Assembly (NCBI RefSeq): GCF_044904705.1
Contig: NZ_JADIKL010000002.1
Span: 682,001-746,000 of the forward strand
Direction: 5' to 3'
DNA: 64,000 nt
Origin: Rhodanobacter_A agri
Lineage (GTDB): Bacteria; Pseudomonadota; Gammaproteobacteria; Xanthomonadales; Rhodanobacteraceae
The translations under genes were made by a program, and so were the position numbers. Shown here one piece after another: positions 34,139 through 42,858 of this stretch (position 1 is the stretch's first letter; each line of letters starts with the position of its first letter). A model generated the notes under the pieces. That model was not told where the DNA came from and made no database searches. It was given only the letters and a program-made list of their open reading frames with translations.

Positions 34139-35368
34139 TTAGATGTTACATAGTTTCATTTCGACGATAGCCGCGACGCGCGCGCGCTCCATCGCCGCGC
34201 CGATCGCCGGCCCCTGCAGTCCCTGCGCCACGAAGGGTGCGGCGACCACGGCTGCGGCGGCTCCGCGGGCACGGCGCAGGTAGTCGGCTTGCGGGTAGTC
34301 GTCGTGTTCGTGCCCCAGCCGGCCGCGCTTGTCGGCGAGGCAGGCGGCGAGAAAGCTTTCCAGCCGCTCCGGCCGGCGCAGCGCGTCCAGCGCGGTGAGC
34401 AGTTTCAGCACGGTGGCCGGCTTCAGTTCCAGCGCGCGATGTGCGTTGAGATGCTCGCGGCAGACCAGCTCGGCCAGCACGGCGTGCTCGGTCGGCACCT
34501 TGAGTCGCGTCGCCAGTGCGCGCAACGGCGCGACGCCGCGTTGTTCGTGCATCACGTGCCGCGGCAGCTCGTCGACGGGCGTCAGCGCCTTGCCGAGGTC
34601 GTGGGTGAGCGCGCAGAAACCCACCAGATCGTCGCCCGGCGCGATGCCAGCGGCGGCGTCCAGCACCATCTCCACATGCACGCCGGTATCGATCTCGGGG
34701 TGGAATTCCGCCCGCTGCGGGATGCCGTACAGCGCGTCGACTTCCGGGAACAGCGCGCGCAGTGCGCCGCAGCCGCGCAGCACGCGCAGGAAGGCGGAGG
34801 GCTGCGCCTCGCCCAGCGCCTTGCGCGTTTCCGCCCATACCCGCTCGGGCACCAGGTGATCCACTTCGCCCGCGGCGACCATATGCCTGAGCAGCGCCAT
34901 GGTCTCATCGGCCACGCTGAAACCCAGCGGCGCGAAGCGTGCGGCGAAGCGTGCCACGCGCAGCAGGCGTACCGGATCCTCCACGAAGGCGGGCGAGACA
35001 TGTCGCAGCACGCGCGCCTCGAGATCGCGCACGCCACCGAACGGATCGATCAGCACGCCGTGCTCGTCTTCGGCGATCGCGTTGATGGTCAGGTCGCGCC
35101 GCGCCAGATCCTGCTCCAGCGTCACCGCCGGATCGGCGTGGAAGGCGAAGCCGTGATAACCGTGCCCGGTCTTGCGCTCGGTGCGCGCCAGCGCGTATTC
35201 CTCGCCCGTGTCCGGATGCAGGAATACCGGGAAATCCTTGCCGACCGGCCGGTAGCCCTGCGCCAGCAATTCGTCGGGGCGCGCGCCCACCACCACGTGG
35301 TCGTGATCGACCACCGGCCGTCCCAGCAGTTTGTCGCGGACCGCGCCGCCGACCAGATAGATGCGCAT
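34139..35368 (-). CDS. cca: CCA-adding tRNA nucleotidyltransferase with HD domain
   Basis: Cca repairs and adds the 3' CCA of tRNAs. The 409-aa protein begins MRIYLVGGAVRDKLLGRPV with the nucleotidyltransferase GGAVRD. Metal ligands are in VDHDHVV, where E. coli has DRD; both Asp are kept and the middle residue is changed. ARRDLTINAIAED and PRLLRVARFAARFA-like segments follow. The HD-type ALTHDLGKALTP supports the phosphatase/phosphodiesterase activities of the multifunctional bacterial class. The length matches E. coli Cca (412 aa). It is followed by a hairpin. Confidence 0.95.
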   Translation of the reverse strand: MRIYLVGGAVRDKLLGRPVVDHDHVVVGARPDELLAQGYRPVGKDFPVFLHPDTGEEYALARTERKTGHGYHGFAFHADPAVTLEQDLARRDLTINAIAEDEHGVLIDPFGGVRDLEARVLRHVSPAFVEDPVRLLRVARFAARFAPLGFSVADETMALLRHMVAAGEVDHLVPERVWAETRKALGEAQPSAFLRVLRGCGALRALFPEVDALYGIPQRAEFHPEIDTGVHVEMVLDAAAGIAPGDDLVGFCALTHDLGKALTPVDELPRHVMHEQRGVAPLRALATRLKVPTEHAVLAELVCREHLNAHRALELKPATVLKLLTALDALRRPERLESFLAACLADKRGRLGHEHDDYPQADYLRRARGAAAAVVAAPFVAQGLQGPAIGAAMERARVAAIVEMKLCNI

Positions 35369-35410
35369 GCAGGGATTGTTGCACGGCGCGACGTGCGCCT
35401 CGCGCGTGCT

Positions 35411-36346
35411 TCAGCGCCGGCGCCGCGCCGTATCCAGCCGCCGTTGCCGCGGCGAGCCTTCGAGCAACCGTGGCAACCACGGCGTGAACGCCTGCGGCAC
35501 GATGCCGAGCGCCGCGTAACCGTCGATCTTGCCGACCGAATCGGTGCGCAGGGAGCGGAAGTTGTCCAGCGTGAACGGCTTACCGGGGAGCAGTCCGGCG
35601 ACCTGTGCCTGCAACCGGCCCAGGCTGTCGGGCAGCGGGATGATCGGCGTGCGCAGTCCGGCAGCGGCGCGGATCGCACGCACGATGCCGTCCAGCGTGA
35701 GCACCTCGGGGCCGTACAGCTCGAAGCTGCGCCGCCGTCCACGCGCGGGTGCGGCGACGCAGCGGGCGATCGCCTCGGCCACGTCGCCCACGAAGGTGGG
35801 GGCCATGCGCGCGTTCGCGCGCGCCAGCGGCAGCACGGGCAGGCGCCGCAGCAGCGTGGCGAACCGGGTCACCAGGCCATCGCCTTCGCCAAAGATCACG
35901 CTGGGCTGGTAGATCGTCCAATCCAGCGGCGAAGCCTTTACCAGCACCTCCGCCTCGCCACGGGTCTTGAGGTACTGCGACAGGCCCTGGCCGGCCTTGA
36001 GCGCGCTCATCTGGTGCAGGCGCGGCACGCCGGTCGCGGCGCAGGCGGCGATCAGGCGACGGGTCAGTTCCCCGTGCGCGCGCTGAAGCGTATGCGGGCC
36101 TTGCGGATTGAGGATGCCGACCAGATTGACGGCCGCATCCGCCCCGGCCAGTGCCTGGCGAAGCGCGTCGTCGTCGTACACGTCGACGCTGCGCACGCGC
36201 ACGCCCGGCAGTACGGCCAGCGCGCGGTGCCGCTCGCGGTTGCGCGAGAGCACGTCGATGCGATGCCCGTCGGCAACCAGTCGTGGCAACAGGTGGCTGC
36301 CGACGAAGCCGGTACCACCGAGGATGACGAGTCGCTGTGCGGCCAT
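35411..36346 (-). CDS. NAD(P)-binding epimerase-like protein (complex I NDUFA9 family)
   Basis: This 311-aa atypical short-chain dehydrogenase-like protein starts at ATG 36346 behind GGGTGGA. The dinucleotide loop is VILGGTGFVGSHLLPRLV. NLVGIL, QYLKTRGEAEVLVKASPLDWTI (split SDR active-site region) and a C-terminal helical part follow. Bacterial members are annotated as NDUFA9-like because of similarity to the mitochondrial complex I subunit. No dehydrogenase is assured, since the classical Tyr-Lys pair is not evident. It lies 15 nt downstream of slt, so it is likely in the same operon. Confidence 0.85.
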   Translation of the reverse strand: MAAQRLVILGGTGFVGSHLLPRLVADGHRIDVLSRNRERHRALAVLPGVRVRSVDVYDDDALRQALAGADAAVNLVGILNPQGPHTLQRAHGELTRRLIAACAATGVPRLHQMSALKAGQGLSQYLKTRGEAEVLVKASPLDWTIYQPSVIFGEGDGLVTRFATLLRRLPVLPLARANARMAPTFVGDVAEAIARCVAAPARGRRRSFELYGPEVLTLDGIVRAIRAAAGLRTPIIPLPDSLGRLQAQVAGLLPGKPFTLDNFRSLRTDSVGKIDGYAALGIVPQAFTPWLPRLLEGSPRQRRLDTARRRR

Positions 36347-36361
36347 ACGATCCACCCTGGC

Positions 36362-38464
36362 TCAGCGGCGGCGGCTGGTGGCTGGAGCAGGCGCGCCGCT
36401 GTCTGTCGCGGATGCCGCGCTGGCCGGCAGTTGTACCGAGCTCGTCGGCGCAGGCGGCGGCGGGGCGGGGCAGTCCACCGTCTTGCGCGGAGTCAGGCTG
36501 TTCGGCAACGCATAGGGCTGGCCGAACGGGGTGAGCCGACCGGAGATCGGCAGCGCCGAGCCGTGCAGGCGCCAGTCGTAGATCACGCTGAAGGCCATCA
36601 CGCGTGTCACGTATTCGCGGGTTTCCTTGAACGGCATGGTGGCGATGAACAGATCGGGCGCCAGCGCGTTGCGCGCGTCCACCCATTGGTCGACGCGGTT
36701 GGGGCCGGCGTTGTAGGCGGCGCTGGTGAGCCAGGGCATGCCGTTGTAGCGCAAGGCGAGTTGCGCCAGGTAGCGCGTGCCCAGCGCGATGTTCACTGCG
36801 GGGTCGTACAAGCTGTCGCCGCCCGCCCACGTCAGGCCACTGCGCCGCGCCACTTCGGCGGCAGAGCCGGGCACCAGCTGCATCAGGCCACGCGCGTCGG
36901 CGCCGGAGCGGGCGTCGCTGACCCAGGCGCTTTCTGCGCGCAGGATGCCGTAGGCCCAGGCGGGGTCGATGCCGGCCTGCTGGGCCTGCGGCACCACGCC
37001 ATCCTGGCTGGCCAGCGGGAAGCGCAGTGCGTAGTAGCGCAGCGTGTCGCCATAGGTGAAGGTGAACACCGCGCGGTCGAACCAGCCGCGGCGGTTCGCC
37101 AGTTCGGCGGCCTGTTCGCGGGTGCCGGCATCGGCGCCTTCCAGTGCGCGCGACCATTCGCGCCGGGCGAGTTTCGGCAGATCTACCGCGTACAGCTCGA
37201 AGGCGCGCAGCAGGCCGGGTTGCTGCAGCAATAGCTGTTCTTGCTGCGGGTTGCCGACCGGCGCCAGCGGGCAGATCGCATAGGACTGCTTGAGTTGGTC
37301 GGCGGCGAGAAAGCCGTAGAACGTGGCTTCGCCGGCCAGATCCTGATAGATGCCCTGCGCTTGTTCGGGGTGGCCGGTGGCGGCCAGCGCGCGGGCGCGG
37401 AACCAGCGCCATTCGCCGTCCTGTTGCTGCGTGGAGGGCATCGCCGCGATCGCCGCCAGTACGGCGGGCCAATCCTGCTCGGCCAGCGCTACGCGCGCGC
37501 GCCATTCCCGGGTGGCGGCTGTCTGCGCGGCAGCGGGCAGGGCGATCAAGCGATCGAGCGCCATGGTGTCGAAGTCGGTGGCGTGGAACAGCGCCAGGGC
37601 ACGTTGGACCGTTTCGCGTTGCGTGCTGCTGAAGGGAAAGCGTGCCTGCAGTTGCTGCCAGGACGCATCCGCGGCCTTGGTGTCGCGCCGCGCCTGGCGT
37701 TCCAGCGCCAGCGTGGCGGCCTGGCGCGCGCGGGCGGTATTCGGCCAGTTCGAAGCGGCGGCCAGTGCGGCGGCGGGGTCGCGCAGGGCCTGTGCCAGCC
37801 GCTGCGCCTCTGCGTCCTGCGGTGCGGGCAGCCACGGTGCCAGTGTGGCGATGGTGCCGCTCTTGCCGGCGTCGGTGGCCCGGTCGATGCGTGTCCACAG
37901 TCGCGTGGTCGTCAGCAGTCCCTGGTCGTGCGCGGCCTGCAGCACGGGGTCGCAGGCGCCGGGGAGTTCGGGGCGGCTCCACAACGTGGCAAGGTCGGTG
38001 TCGAAGTTGAGTGGTGCGCCACCGGCCATGCGCGCCTGCAAGGCATCGCAGGCGAGCGCGTCGCCCAGGCCGGGCTGGTACAGCGCGAGGAAACTGCTCC
38101 AGTCCTTGCGCCGCGCCAGCTCCAGCAGGAAGTCGCGGCGCAGGTCCTGTGCCGGGATCAGCTCGGGGTACTGCTTGAGGTATGCCTGCACCGTGGCCAG
38201 GTCGGTCTGGCGGATGTCGTGTTCCAGCGCGGCGGCAGGCAGATAGGGGTACAGCGGATAGTCGCGCAGTTGCGCGGCCCAGGCGCGCCAGCCGTCGCCG
38301 CCTTGCTGTGCCGACGCCCAGGCCTGCTTGAAGGCGGCGCGTTGTGCTTCGTCAGGTGCAGCCGCGCGCGCGCCGGTGGTGGTGGCGAGCAGGGCACTGC
38401 CGGTCAGCAGCAGGGCCGCCAGGTGGGTGAGGGAACGGCGCCACGGCGCTGCCTTCGCGAACAT
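36362..38464 (-). CDS. slt: Soluble lytic murein transglycosylase (Slt70-like)
   Basis: This is a 700-aa periplasmic enzyme that cleaves the MurNAc-GlcNAc bond, making anhydro-muropeptides. ATG 38464 follows AGGAG and gives a signal peptide (LAALLLTGSALLATTTGARA). A long superhelical U-domain of about 450 residues comes next. The C-terminal catalytic domain has GILRAESAWVSDARSGADAR with catalytic Glu511, then GLMQLVPGSA and AYNAGPNRVDQW. A Pro/Ser/Ala-rich tail follows. It is divergent from the GH17 gene and probably co-transcribed with the NDUFA9-like gene. Confidence 0.95.
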   Translation of the reverse strand: MFAKAAPWRRSLTHLAALLLTGSALLATTTGARAAAPDEAQRAAFKQAWASAQQGGDGWRAWAAQLRDYPLYPYLPAAALEHDIRQTDLATVQAYLKQYPELIPAQDLRRDFLLELARRKDWSSFLALYQPGLGDALACDALQARMAGGAPLNFDTDLATLWSRPELPGACDPVLQAAHDQGLLTTTRLWTRIDRATDAGKSGTIATLAPWLPAPQDAEAQRLAQALRDPAAALAAASNWPNTARARQAATLALERQARRDTKAADASWQQLQARFPFSSTQRETVQRALALFHATDFDTMALDRLIALPAAAQTAATREWRARVALAEQDWPAVLAAIAAMPSTQQQDGEWRWFRARALAATGHPEQAQGIYQDLAGEATFYGFLAADQLKQSYAICPLAPVGNPQQEQLLLQQPGLLRAFELYAVDLPKLARREWSRALEGADAGTREQAAELANRRGWFDRAVFTFTYGDTLRYYALRFPLASQDGVVPQAQQAGIDPAWAYGILRAESAWVSDARSGADARGLMQLVPGSAAEVARRSGLTWAGGDSLYDPAVNIALGTRYLAQLALRYNGMPWLTSAAYNAGPNRVDQWVDARNALAPDLFIATMPFKETREYVTRVMAFSVIYDWRLHGSALPISGRLTPFGQPYALPNSLTPRKTVDCPAPPPPAPTSSVQLPASAASATDSGAPAPATSRRR

Positions 38465-38596
38465 GGAAACTCCTTGGTGATCCCCCGTCCCGGATTGTAG
38501 TGGATGCGTCCCGGCGCGCCGACCGGTGCGCAGGCTTTTGTTCCGCGCGTGCCTGATAAGCTGGCGCACCTCATCCTTCGTCCACACAGATCCGGC

Positions 38597-40213
38597 ATGT
38601 CGTTTTCACCAGCGTCTCGCAGTCGTCGCCTCGTCGCCTGGCTGGTCCTGGTGCTGCTCGTGCTGGCCGGTGCAGCGTGGTGGTGGCTGGTCGGGCGGCC
38701 GGTGGATCTGCCCGACGCGCCTTCGGCGCGAATCGCCTGCGTTTCCTACGCGCCGTTCCGCGAGCCGGGCGAGACGCCGCTCGATCCGAATGCCTTCGTG
38801 AGTCCCCAGCGCATCGATGCCGACCTGCGTGCGCTGTCGGAGCGCTTCGACTGCGTGCGCACGTATTCGCAGGGGCAGGGCCTTTCCGCGGTACCGGGCA
38901 TCGCGGCGCGTTATCACATGCAGGTGCTGATGGGGATCTGGCTGGGCCGGGATGCGAAAGCGAACGCCGAGCAGATCGCACTGGGCATCGCCACGGCGCG
39001 CAAATACCCGCAGGTGTTGCGCGGGGTGATCGTGGGCAACGAAGTGCTGCTGCGTGGCGAGCTGTCTGGCGCGCAGATCGCCGATGCCCTCCATCAGGTG
39101 CGCGCGGCGCTGCCGGCAGGTATCCCGGTGAGCTATGCCGACGTGTGGGAGTACTGGCTGCGCCATCCCGAGCTTGCCGATGCGGTGGATCTGGTCACCA
39201 TCCACATCCTGCCGTACTGGGAGGACCAGCCGGTGCCGCCGGAGCGTGCGATCCAGCATGTCGAGGAGGTCTATGGGAAGGTGCGGCGCGCCTTCCCCGG
39301 CAAGCGCGTGATGATCGGCGAAACCGGATGGCCCAGTGAGGGCCGCCCGCGCCGCAGCGCCAACGCCAGCGTGGTGAACGAGGCGCGCTATCTGCGCGAG
39401 TTTCTGCGCTACGCCGCCAGCGTGGACATGCCGTACAACGTGATCGAGGCCTTCGATCAGCCGTGGAAGCGCGCGCAGGAAGGCACCGTGGGCGGCTACT
39501 GGGGCATCTTCGACGTGCAGGCGCAGCCGAAGTTCGCGATGCAGGGACCGGTGGTGGAGGTGCCGCGCTGGTGGCTGGGCTGGCTTGCCGGTGCGGCGGG
39601 CGCGGGATTGTTCGTACTGGCCGGCCTGCGCCGCCGCCGCTGGCAGCGCGGACGCGGCTGGCTGGCGTTGGGTCTGGCCGGCTTCGCCAGCGGCGCGGCG
39701 CTGGCCTGGCAATGGCGGCAGATGGCCTATGCCTGTCGCGATGCCTGGGAGTGGACGCTTTCGCTGGCGGCTTGTCTCGCCGCGCTGTTCACGGCGTTGC
39801 GACTGGCCAGCTGGCTGGCGGGACGTCTGGCAGGCGCACCGTTCAAGCCCGCGCCGGCGGGGCGGCTGCGTTTTGCATGGCTGTTCGTGCTGGCGCTGTA
39901 TGGCTTGCTGCTGGTGTTCGACGGTCGCTATCGCGACTTCCCGCTGGGCTTGTTGGAGCTGCCCTGCGCGGGTTATGCGCTGGTGGCCTGGCTGGATGAG
40001 CGCATGCGCGCGCCTTCGCGCGAAGCGCTGTTCCTCGCCGCCTGGCTGCTGGTGCTGGCAGCCGTGGTCGTGGCTCAGGAACTGGGCGAGAACCCGGTGA
40101 CCTGGCTGTGGCTCGCGCTCAATCTGTTGATCGCGGCGCCGGTGTTCGCAGCGTGGCGGCGCGCGCGTTTCGTGCCGACTGCCGCAGGCACTATGCTCGA
40201 CGACCCCCGTTGA
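38597..40213 (+). CDS. Membrane-anchored GH17-type beta-glucosidase/transglycosidase-like protein
   Basis: The 538-aa protein has one N-terminal membrane helix and a periplasmic GH17-like (β/α)8 domain. The acid/base candidate is E149 in GVIVGNEVLLRGE and the nucleophile E242 in VMIGETGWPSEGR. Both motifs are standard for clan A glucanases. The last ~190 residues hold six or so membrane helices. Comparable GH17 modules modify β-1,3/1,6-glucans and are found with cyclic-glucan synthases. ATG 38597 is chosen since the frame upstream is not protein-like. It is divergent from slt. Confidence 0.82.
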   Translation: MSFSPASRSRRLVAWLVLVLLVLAGAAWWWLVGRPVDLPDAPSARIACVSYAPFREPGETPLDPNAFVSPQRIDADLRALSERFDCVRTYSQGQGLSAVPGIAARYHMQVLMGIWLGRDAKANAEQIALGIATARKYPQVLRGVIVGNEVLLRGELSGAQIADALHQVRAALPAGIPVSYADVWEYWLRHPELADAVDLVTIHILPYWEDQPVPPERAIQHVEEVYGKVRRAFPGKRVMIGETGWPSEGRPRRSANASVVNEARYLREFLRYAASVDMPYNVIEAFDQPWKRAQEGTVGGYWGIFDVQAQPKFAMQGPVVEVPRWWLGWLAGAAGAGLFVLAGLRRRRWQRGRGWLALGLAGFASGAALAWQWRQMAYACRDAWEWTLSLAACLAALFTALRLASWLAGRLAGAPFKPAPAGRLRFAWLFVLALYGLLLVFDGRYRDFPLGLLELPCAGYALVAWLDERMRAPSREALFLAAWLLVLAAVVVAQELGENPVTWLWLALNLLIAAPVFAAWRRARFVPTAAGTMLDDPR

Positions 40214-40227
40214 TAAGGATGGAAATC

Positions 40228-40911
40228 ATGCGCCTCGACAAACAACGCATCGTGGTGACCGGCGCCTTCGGCACCCTGGGGGCCGCCGTGGTACGCGCCG
40301 CGCTGGATGCGGGCGCCGCGGTCGCGGCCATCGACCGCGCGCCGGTGCCGGCGGACCTGGGCGCGGCACATGGCTTCGGCGGCGTGGACATGGCCGATAC
40401 CGTGGCGGCGAAGCATGCCATCGATGCCGCGGCCGGAACGCTGGGCGGCCTCGATGCGCTGGTGAATATCGCCGGCACGTTCCGCTGGGAGACGCTGGCC
40501 GATGGCGATCCCGACACCTGGGACCTGCTTTACCGGATCAACCTGCGCACCGCGGTGGCAGCGAGCAAGGCCGCGCTGGCGCATCTGTCCGATGGGCACG
40601 GGCGCATCGTCAACATCGGTGCGGCCTCGGCACTGAAGGCCGGCGCCGGCGTAGGCGCCTACACCGCCTCCAAGGCGGGCGTGCTGCGCCTCACCGAGTC
40701 GCTGGCGGAGGAATTGAAGCCACGCGGCATCACCGTCAACGCACTGTTGCCCAGCATCATCGACACGCCGCCGAACCGCGCCGACATGCCCGACGCGGAT
40801 TTCAGCCGCTGGGTGAAACCCGAGCAGCTGGCAGGCGTGATCGTGTTCCTGCTCTCGGACGCGGCGTCGGCGATTACCGGCGCGCTGATTCCGGTCACGG
40901 GGCGGGTGTAA
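40228..40911 (+). CDS. Short-chain dehydrogenase/reductase
   Basis: This 227-aa classical SDR has a cofactor loop VVTGAFGTLGAAVV, a variant of TGxxxGxG. NIAG follows, then the catalytic Ser in NIGAASALKAGAG and Tyr-Lys in YTASK, and a late LPSIIDTPPNRADMP. The substrate cannot be inferred. ATG 40228 follows AAGGATGG; an ATG nine bases earlier is possible. Its end overlaps the convergent membrane-protein gene by 17 nt. Confidence 0.88.
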   Translation: MRLDKQRIVVTGAFGTLGAAVVRAALDAGAAVAAIDRAPVPADLGAAHGFGGVDMADTVAAKHAIDAAAGTLGGLDALVNIAGTFRWETLADGDPDTWDLLYRINLRTAVAASKAALAHLSDGHGRIVNIGAASALKAGAGVGAYTASKAGVLRLTESLAEELKPRGITVNALLPSIIDTPPNRADMPDADFSRWVKPEQLAGVIVFLLSDAASAITGALIPVTGRV

Positions 40912-41287
40912 GCCGAGCCGTGGCCTTGCCTGCGCCCTGCAGATGCACGAGGCGCAGGCAGCCGATCAACAGCGCCAGCGCACCCGGCTCGTAGTTGTAG
41001 AGCTGCAGCGCGACTGCGCCCAGCGCCGCGGCCAGCCAGGCCAGCGCAGGTGCGCGGCGCAACAGCGCCAGCGCGGCGACGAGGATCGCGGCGATGCCAT
41101 AGACGTCGTGCAGGAAGCCCGATACCAGCGCCTGGCGCAGCGTGCACCACGCGGGCACCTGCGCCGCCGTGCAGATCTGCGCCATCGCCGGCGGCTCGAT
41201 CAGGCCATAGCGCAGCCAGACCGCGGCAAGGCCCGCCAGCACGATCAGCAGCCAGGGAGCAAGCGTGCGCGACAGGCGTGCGGTCAT
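40895..41287 (-). CDS. Small integral membrane protein, unrecognised
   Basis: A 130-aa protein has about four hydrophobic segments (LAPWLLIVLAGLAAVWLRYG, LHDVYGIAAILVAALALL, LAWLAAALGAVALQLY, LALLIGCLRLVHL). No family is recognised. The ATG overlaps the EEP nuclease stop by 4 nt, suggesting coupling. The 3' end overlaps the SDR gene tail-to-tail by 17 nt. Confidence 0.7.
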   Translation of the reverse strand: MTARLSRTLAPWLLIVLAGLAAVWLRYGLIEPPAMAQICTAAQVPAWCTLRQALVSGFLHDVYGIAAILVAALALLRRAPALAWLAAALGAVALQLYNYEPGALALLIGCLRLVHLQGAGKATARLTPAP

Positions 41288-42078
41288 CGGTGATCTCCGT
41301 GGCGTGGCGCGCCGCTTGCGGGCAGGCGGATCTCCGCCGCCAGCGCCAGATGGTCTGAGAAAGCCTGCGGCAGCGTCCACACCTTCTCCAGCGACACCGA
41401 GGGCGATGCGAGGATGTGGTCCAGCGCGCGCTTCGGTTTCCAGCTTGGAAACGTGGGCGTGGGCTGCTCGGGCGGCTGCAGTCGCGTATGGGCGAACAGG
41501 TGGCGCATCTCCGCGCTTTCGATGTCGGTGTTGAGGTCGCCCATCAGCACCGCGTGCGGGTGGTCCTGCAGGATTTCGGCAATGAAACCCAGTTGGCGCG
41601 CGCGCGACGGCGCACTCAGCGAGAGGTGGGCGACCATCACCGCCAGCGCATTGTGGCCGGCGCCGAACCGGGCCAGCAGCGCGCCGCGTCCGCGCAGGCG
41701 GCCAGGCAGCGGGTAGTCGATCACCGCGCTGGGCTCGATCCGGCTGATCAGGCCGTTGGCGGTGTGCGACAGCTTCGCCACCGGCCGGTTTGGCTGGTGG
41801 CTCCAGTACGGCATACCGGCAGTCTCGGCGAGGTAGCGGGTCTGGTTGAGGAAGCCCGAGCGCAAGCTGCCTGCATCGGCCTCCTGCAAGCCGATCACGT
41901 CGAACTGCGGCAGCAGTGCGGCGAGGCGATCGAGGTTGTCGATCTTGCTGCGCCCCGGCAGTACCGCGTTGAGGCTGCGGGTGACGTATTCGCTGTAGCG
42001 CTGCACGCTGGCGCCGGCGAGGATGTTGCAGCTCAGCAGGCGCAGGCGGCGTTCGGCGGGGGCAGGCGTACGATTCAT
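41284..42078 (-). CDS. Endonuclease/exonuclease/phosphatase family protein
   Basis: The 264-aa protein has an EEP (DNase I-like) fold. LLSCNIL supplies the first Asn, VIGLQEAD the metal Glu66, and MGDLNTD the Asp-Asn pair. LDHILAS and SDHLALAAEI are the last motifs. It lacks a signal peptide. In Pseudomonas and Xanthomonas a gene of this family lies beside dsbA and cytochrome c4, as here. Whether it acts on DNA, lipids or phosphate esters is not known. Confidence 0.9.
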   Translation of the reverse strand: MNRTPAPAERRLRLLSCNILAGASVQRYSEYVTRSLNAVLPGRSKIDNLDRLAALLPQFDVIGLQEADAGSLRSGFLNQTRYLAETAGMPYWSHQPNRPVAKLSHTANGLISRIEPSAVIDYPLPGRLRGRGALLARFGAGHNALAVMVAHLSLSAPSRARQLGFIAEILQDHPHAVLMGDLNTDIESAEMRHLFAHTRLQPPEQPTPTFPSWKPKRALDHILASPSVSLEKVWTLPQAFSDHLALAAEIRLPASGAPRHGDHR

Positions 42079-42146
42079 GGAGCGCTGTACGGTACACGCA
42101 GCAGGCCGCGCCGGACGTGAACGCCCGCGCGGGGACGGTCAGACGG

Positions 42147-42812
42147 TCACTTGCCGCTCTTGTCCGCTTCGGACAGCTCGCGCTTGGCCAGCCACTGCGT
42201 CACGGCAGACAGTTCGTCCAGCGTTTGCACGTGGGCGACGCGATACTTGCCGTCGATCACGATGCTGGGCGTGCCATCCACGCCCCACTGCTGGATCAGC
42301 GCCAGGTCCGCCTTCAGTTTCGTGGTGGCGGCATCCGAGCTGGCGAGGCGCATGAATTCGGCGCGGTCGACGCCTTGGCGGGCGTAGAAGTCGGCCAGTT
42401 CGTCCAGCGAATTGATCGGATAGTGCTGGGCGAACTTTTCCTTGAACAACTCGAGATGGGTGCGATCCACCACGCCCAGCTGGTCGGCCGCGTAGTAGGC
42501 GCGCGCGAACGGCAGCCACTCGGCACTGAACGGTGCCGGCACCAGTTTGAACTTCACGCCCTTGGGCAACTGCGCCTTCAGCTTCTCCGCGATGGGAGAG
42601 AACTCGGCGCAATGAATGCAGCCGTAGGAGAACACCTCGACCACCTCCACCTTGCCCTCGCTGCTGTAACGCTGGTGCGGGCCGGGCAAGGTCACGTACT
42701 GGTCGCCCTCGGTGTACGGGGCGGGCGTGCCGGATTGTGCGGTGCAGGCGGTGGCCAGCAGCAGGCCGGCGATCAGGGTCAGTGCGCGCAGGCGGGCGAG
42801 GTGCTTCATCAT
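42147..42812 (-). CDS. dsbA: DsbA-like thiol:disulfide interchange lipoprotein, CIHC type
   Basis: This 221-aa periplasmic oxidoreductase has a signal ending in a lipobox-like LATAC (Cys23), so it may be membrane-anchored. The thioredoxin fold carries FSYGCIHCAEF, redox cysteines C65 and C68, and GVDGTPSIVIDGKY with the cis-Pro loop. CIHC differs from the usual CPHC of DsbA and should shift its redox potential. It is the last of three DsbA-like genes in a row, but has no Ala-rich linker and is clearly the most divergent. Confidence 0.88.
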   Translation of the reverse strand: MMKHLARLRALTLIAGLLLATACTAQSGTPAPYTEGDQYVTLPGPHQRYSSEGKVEVVEVFSYGCIHCAEFSPIAEKLKAQLPKGVKFKLVPAPFSAEWLPFARAYYAADQLGVVDRTHLELFKEKFAQHYPINSLDELADFYARQGVDRAEFMRLASSDAATTKLKADLALIQQWGVDGTPSIVIDGKYRVAHVQTLDELSAVTQWLAKRELSEADKSGK

Positions 42813-42858
42813 GGGGATGCTCTGCAAGGTGGTGCTGGATGGGTAAGGTGGCGCCGGC

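Noticed and set aside
34289..37234. 981-codon plus-strand frame over cca, NDUFA9-like and slt
   Set aside because: It crosses three well-supported minus-strand genes and has no recognisable domain.
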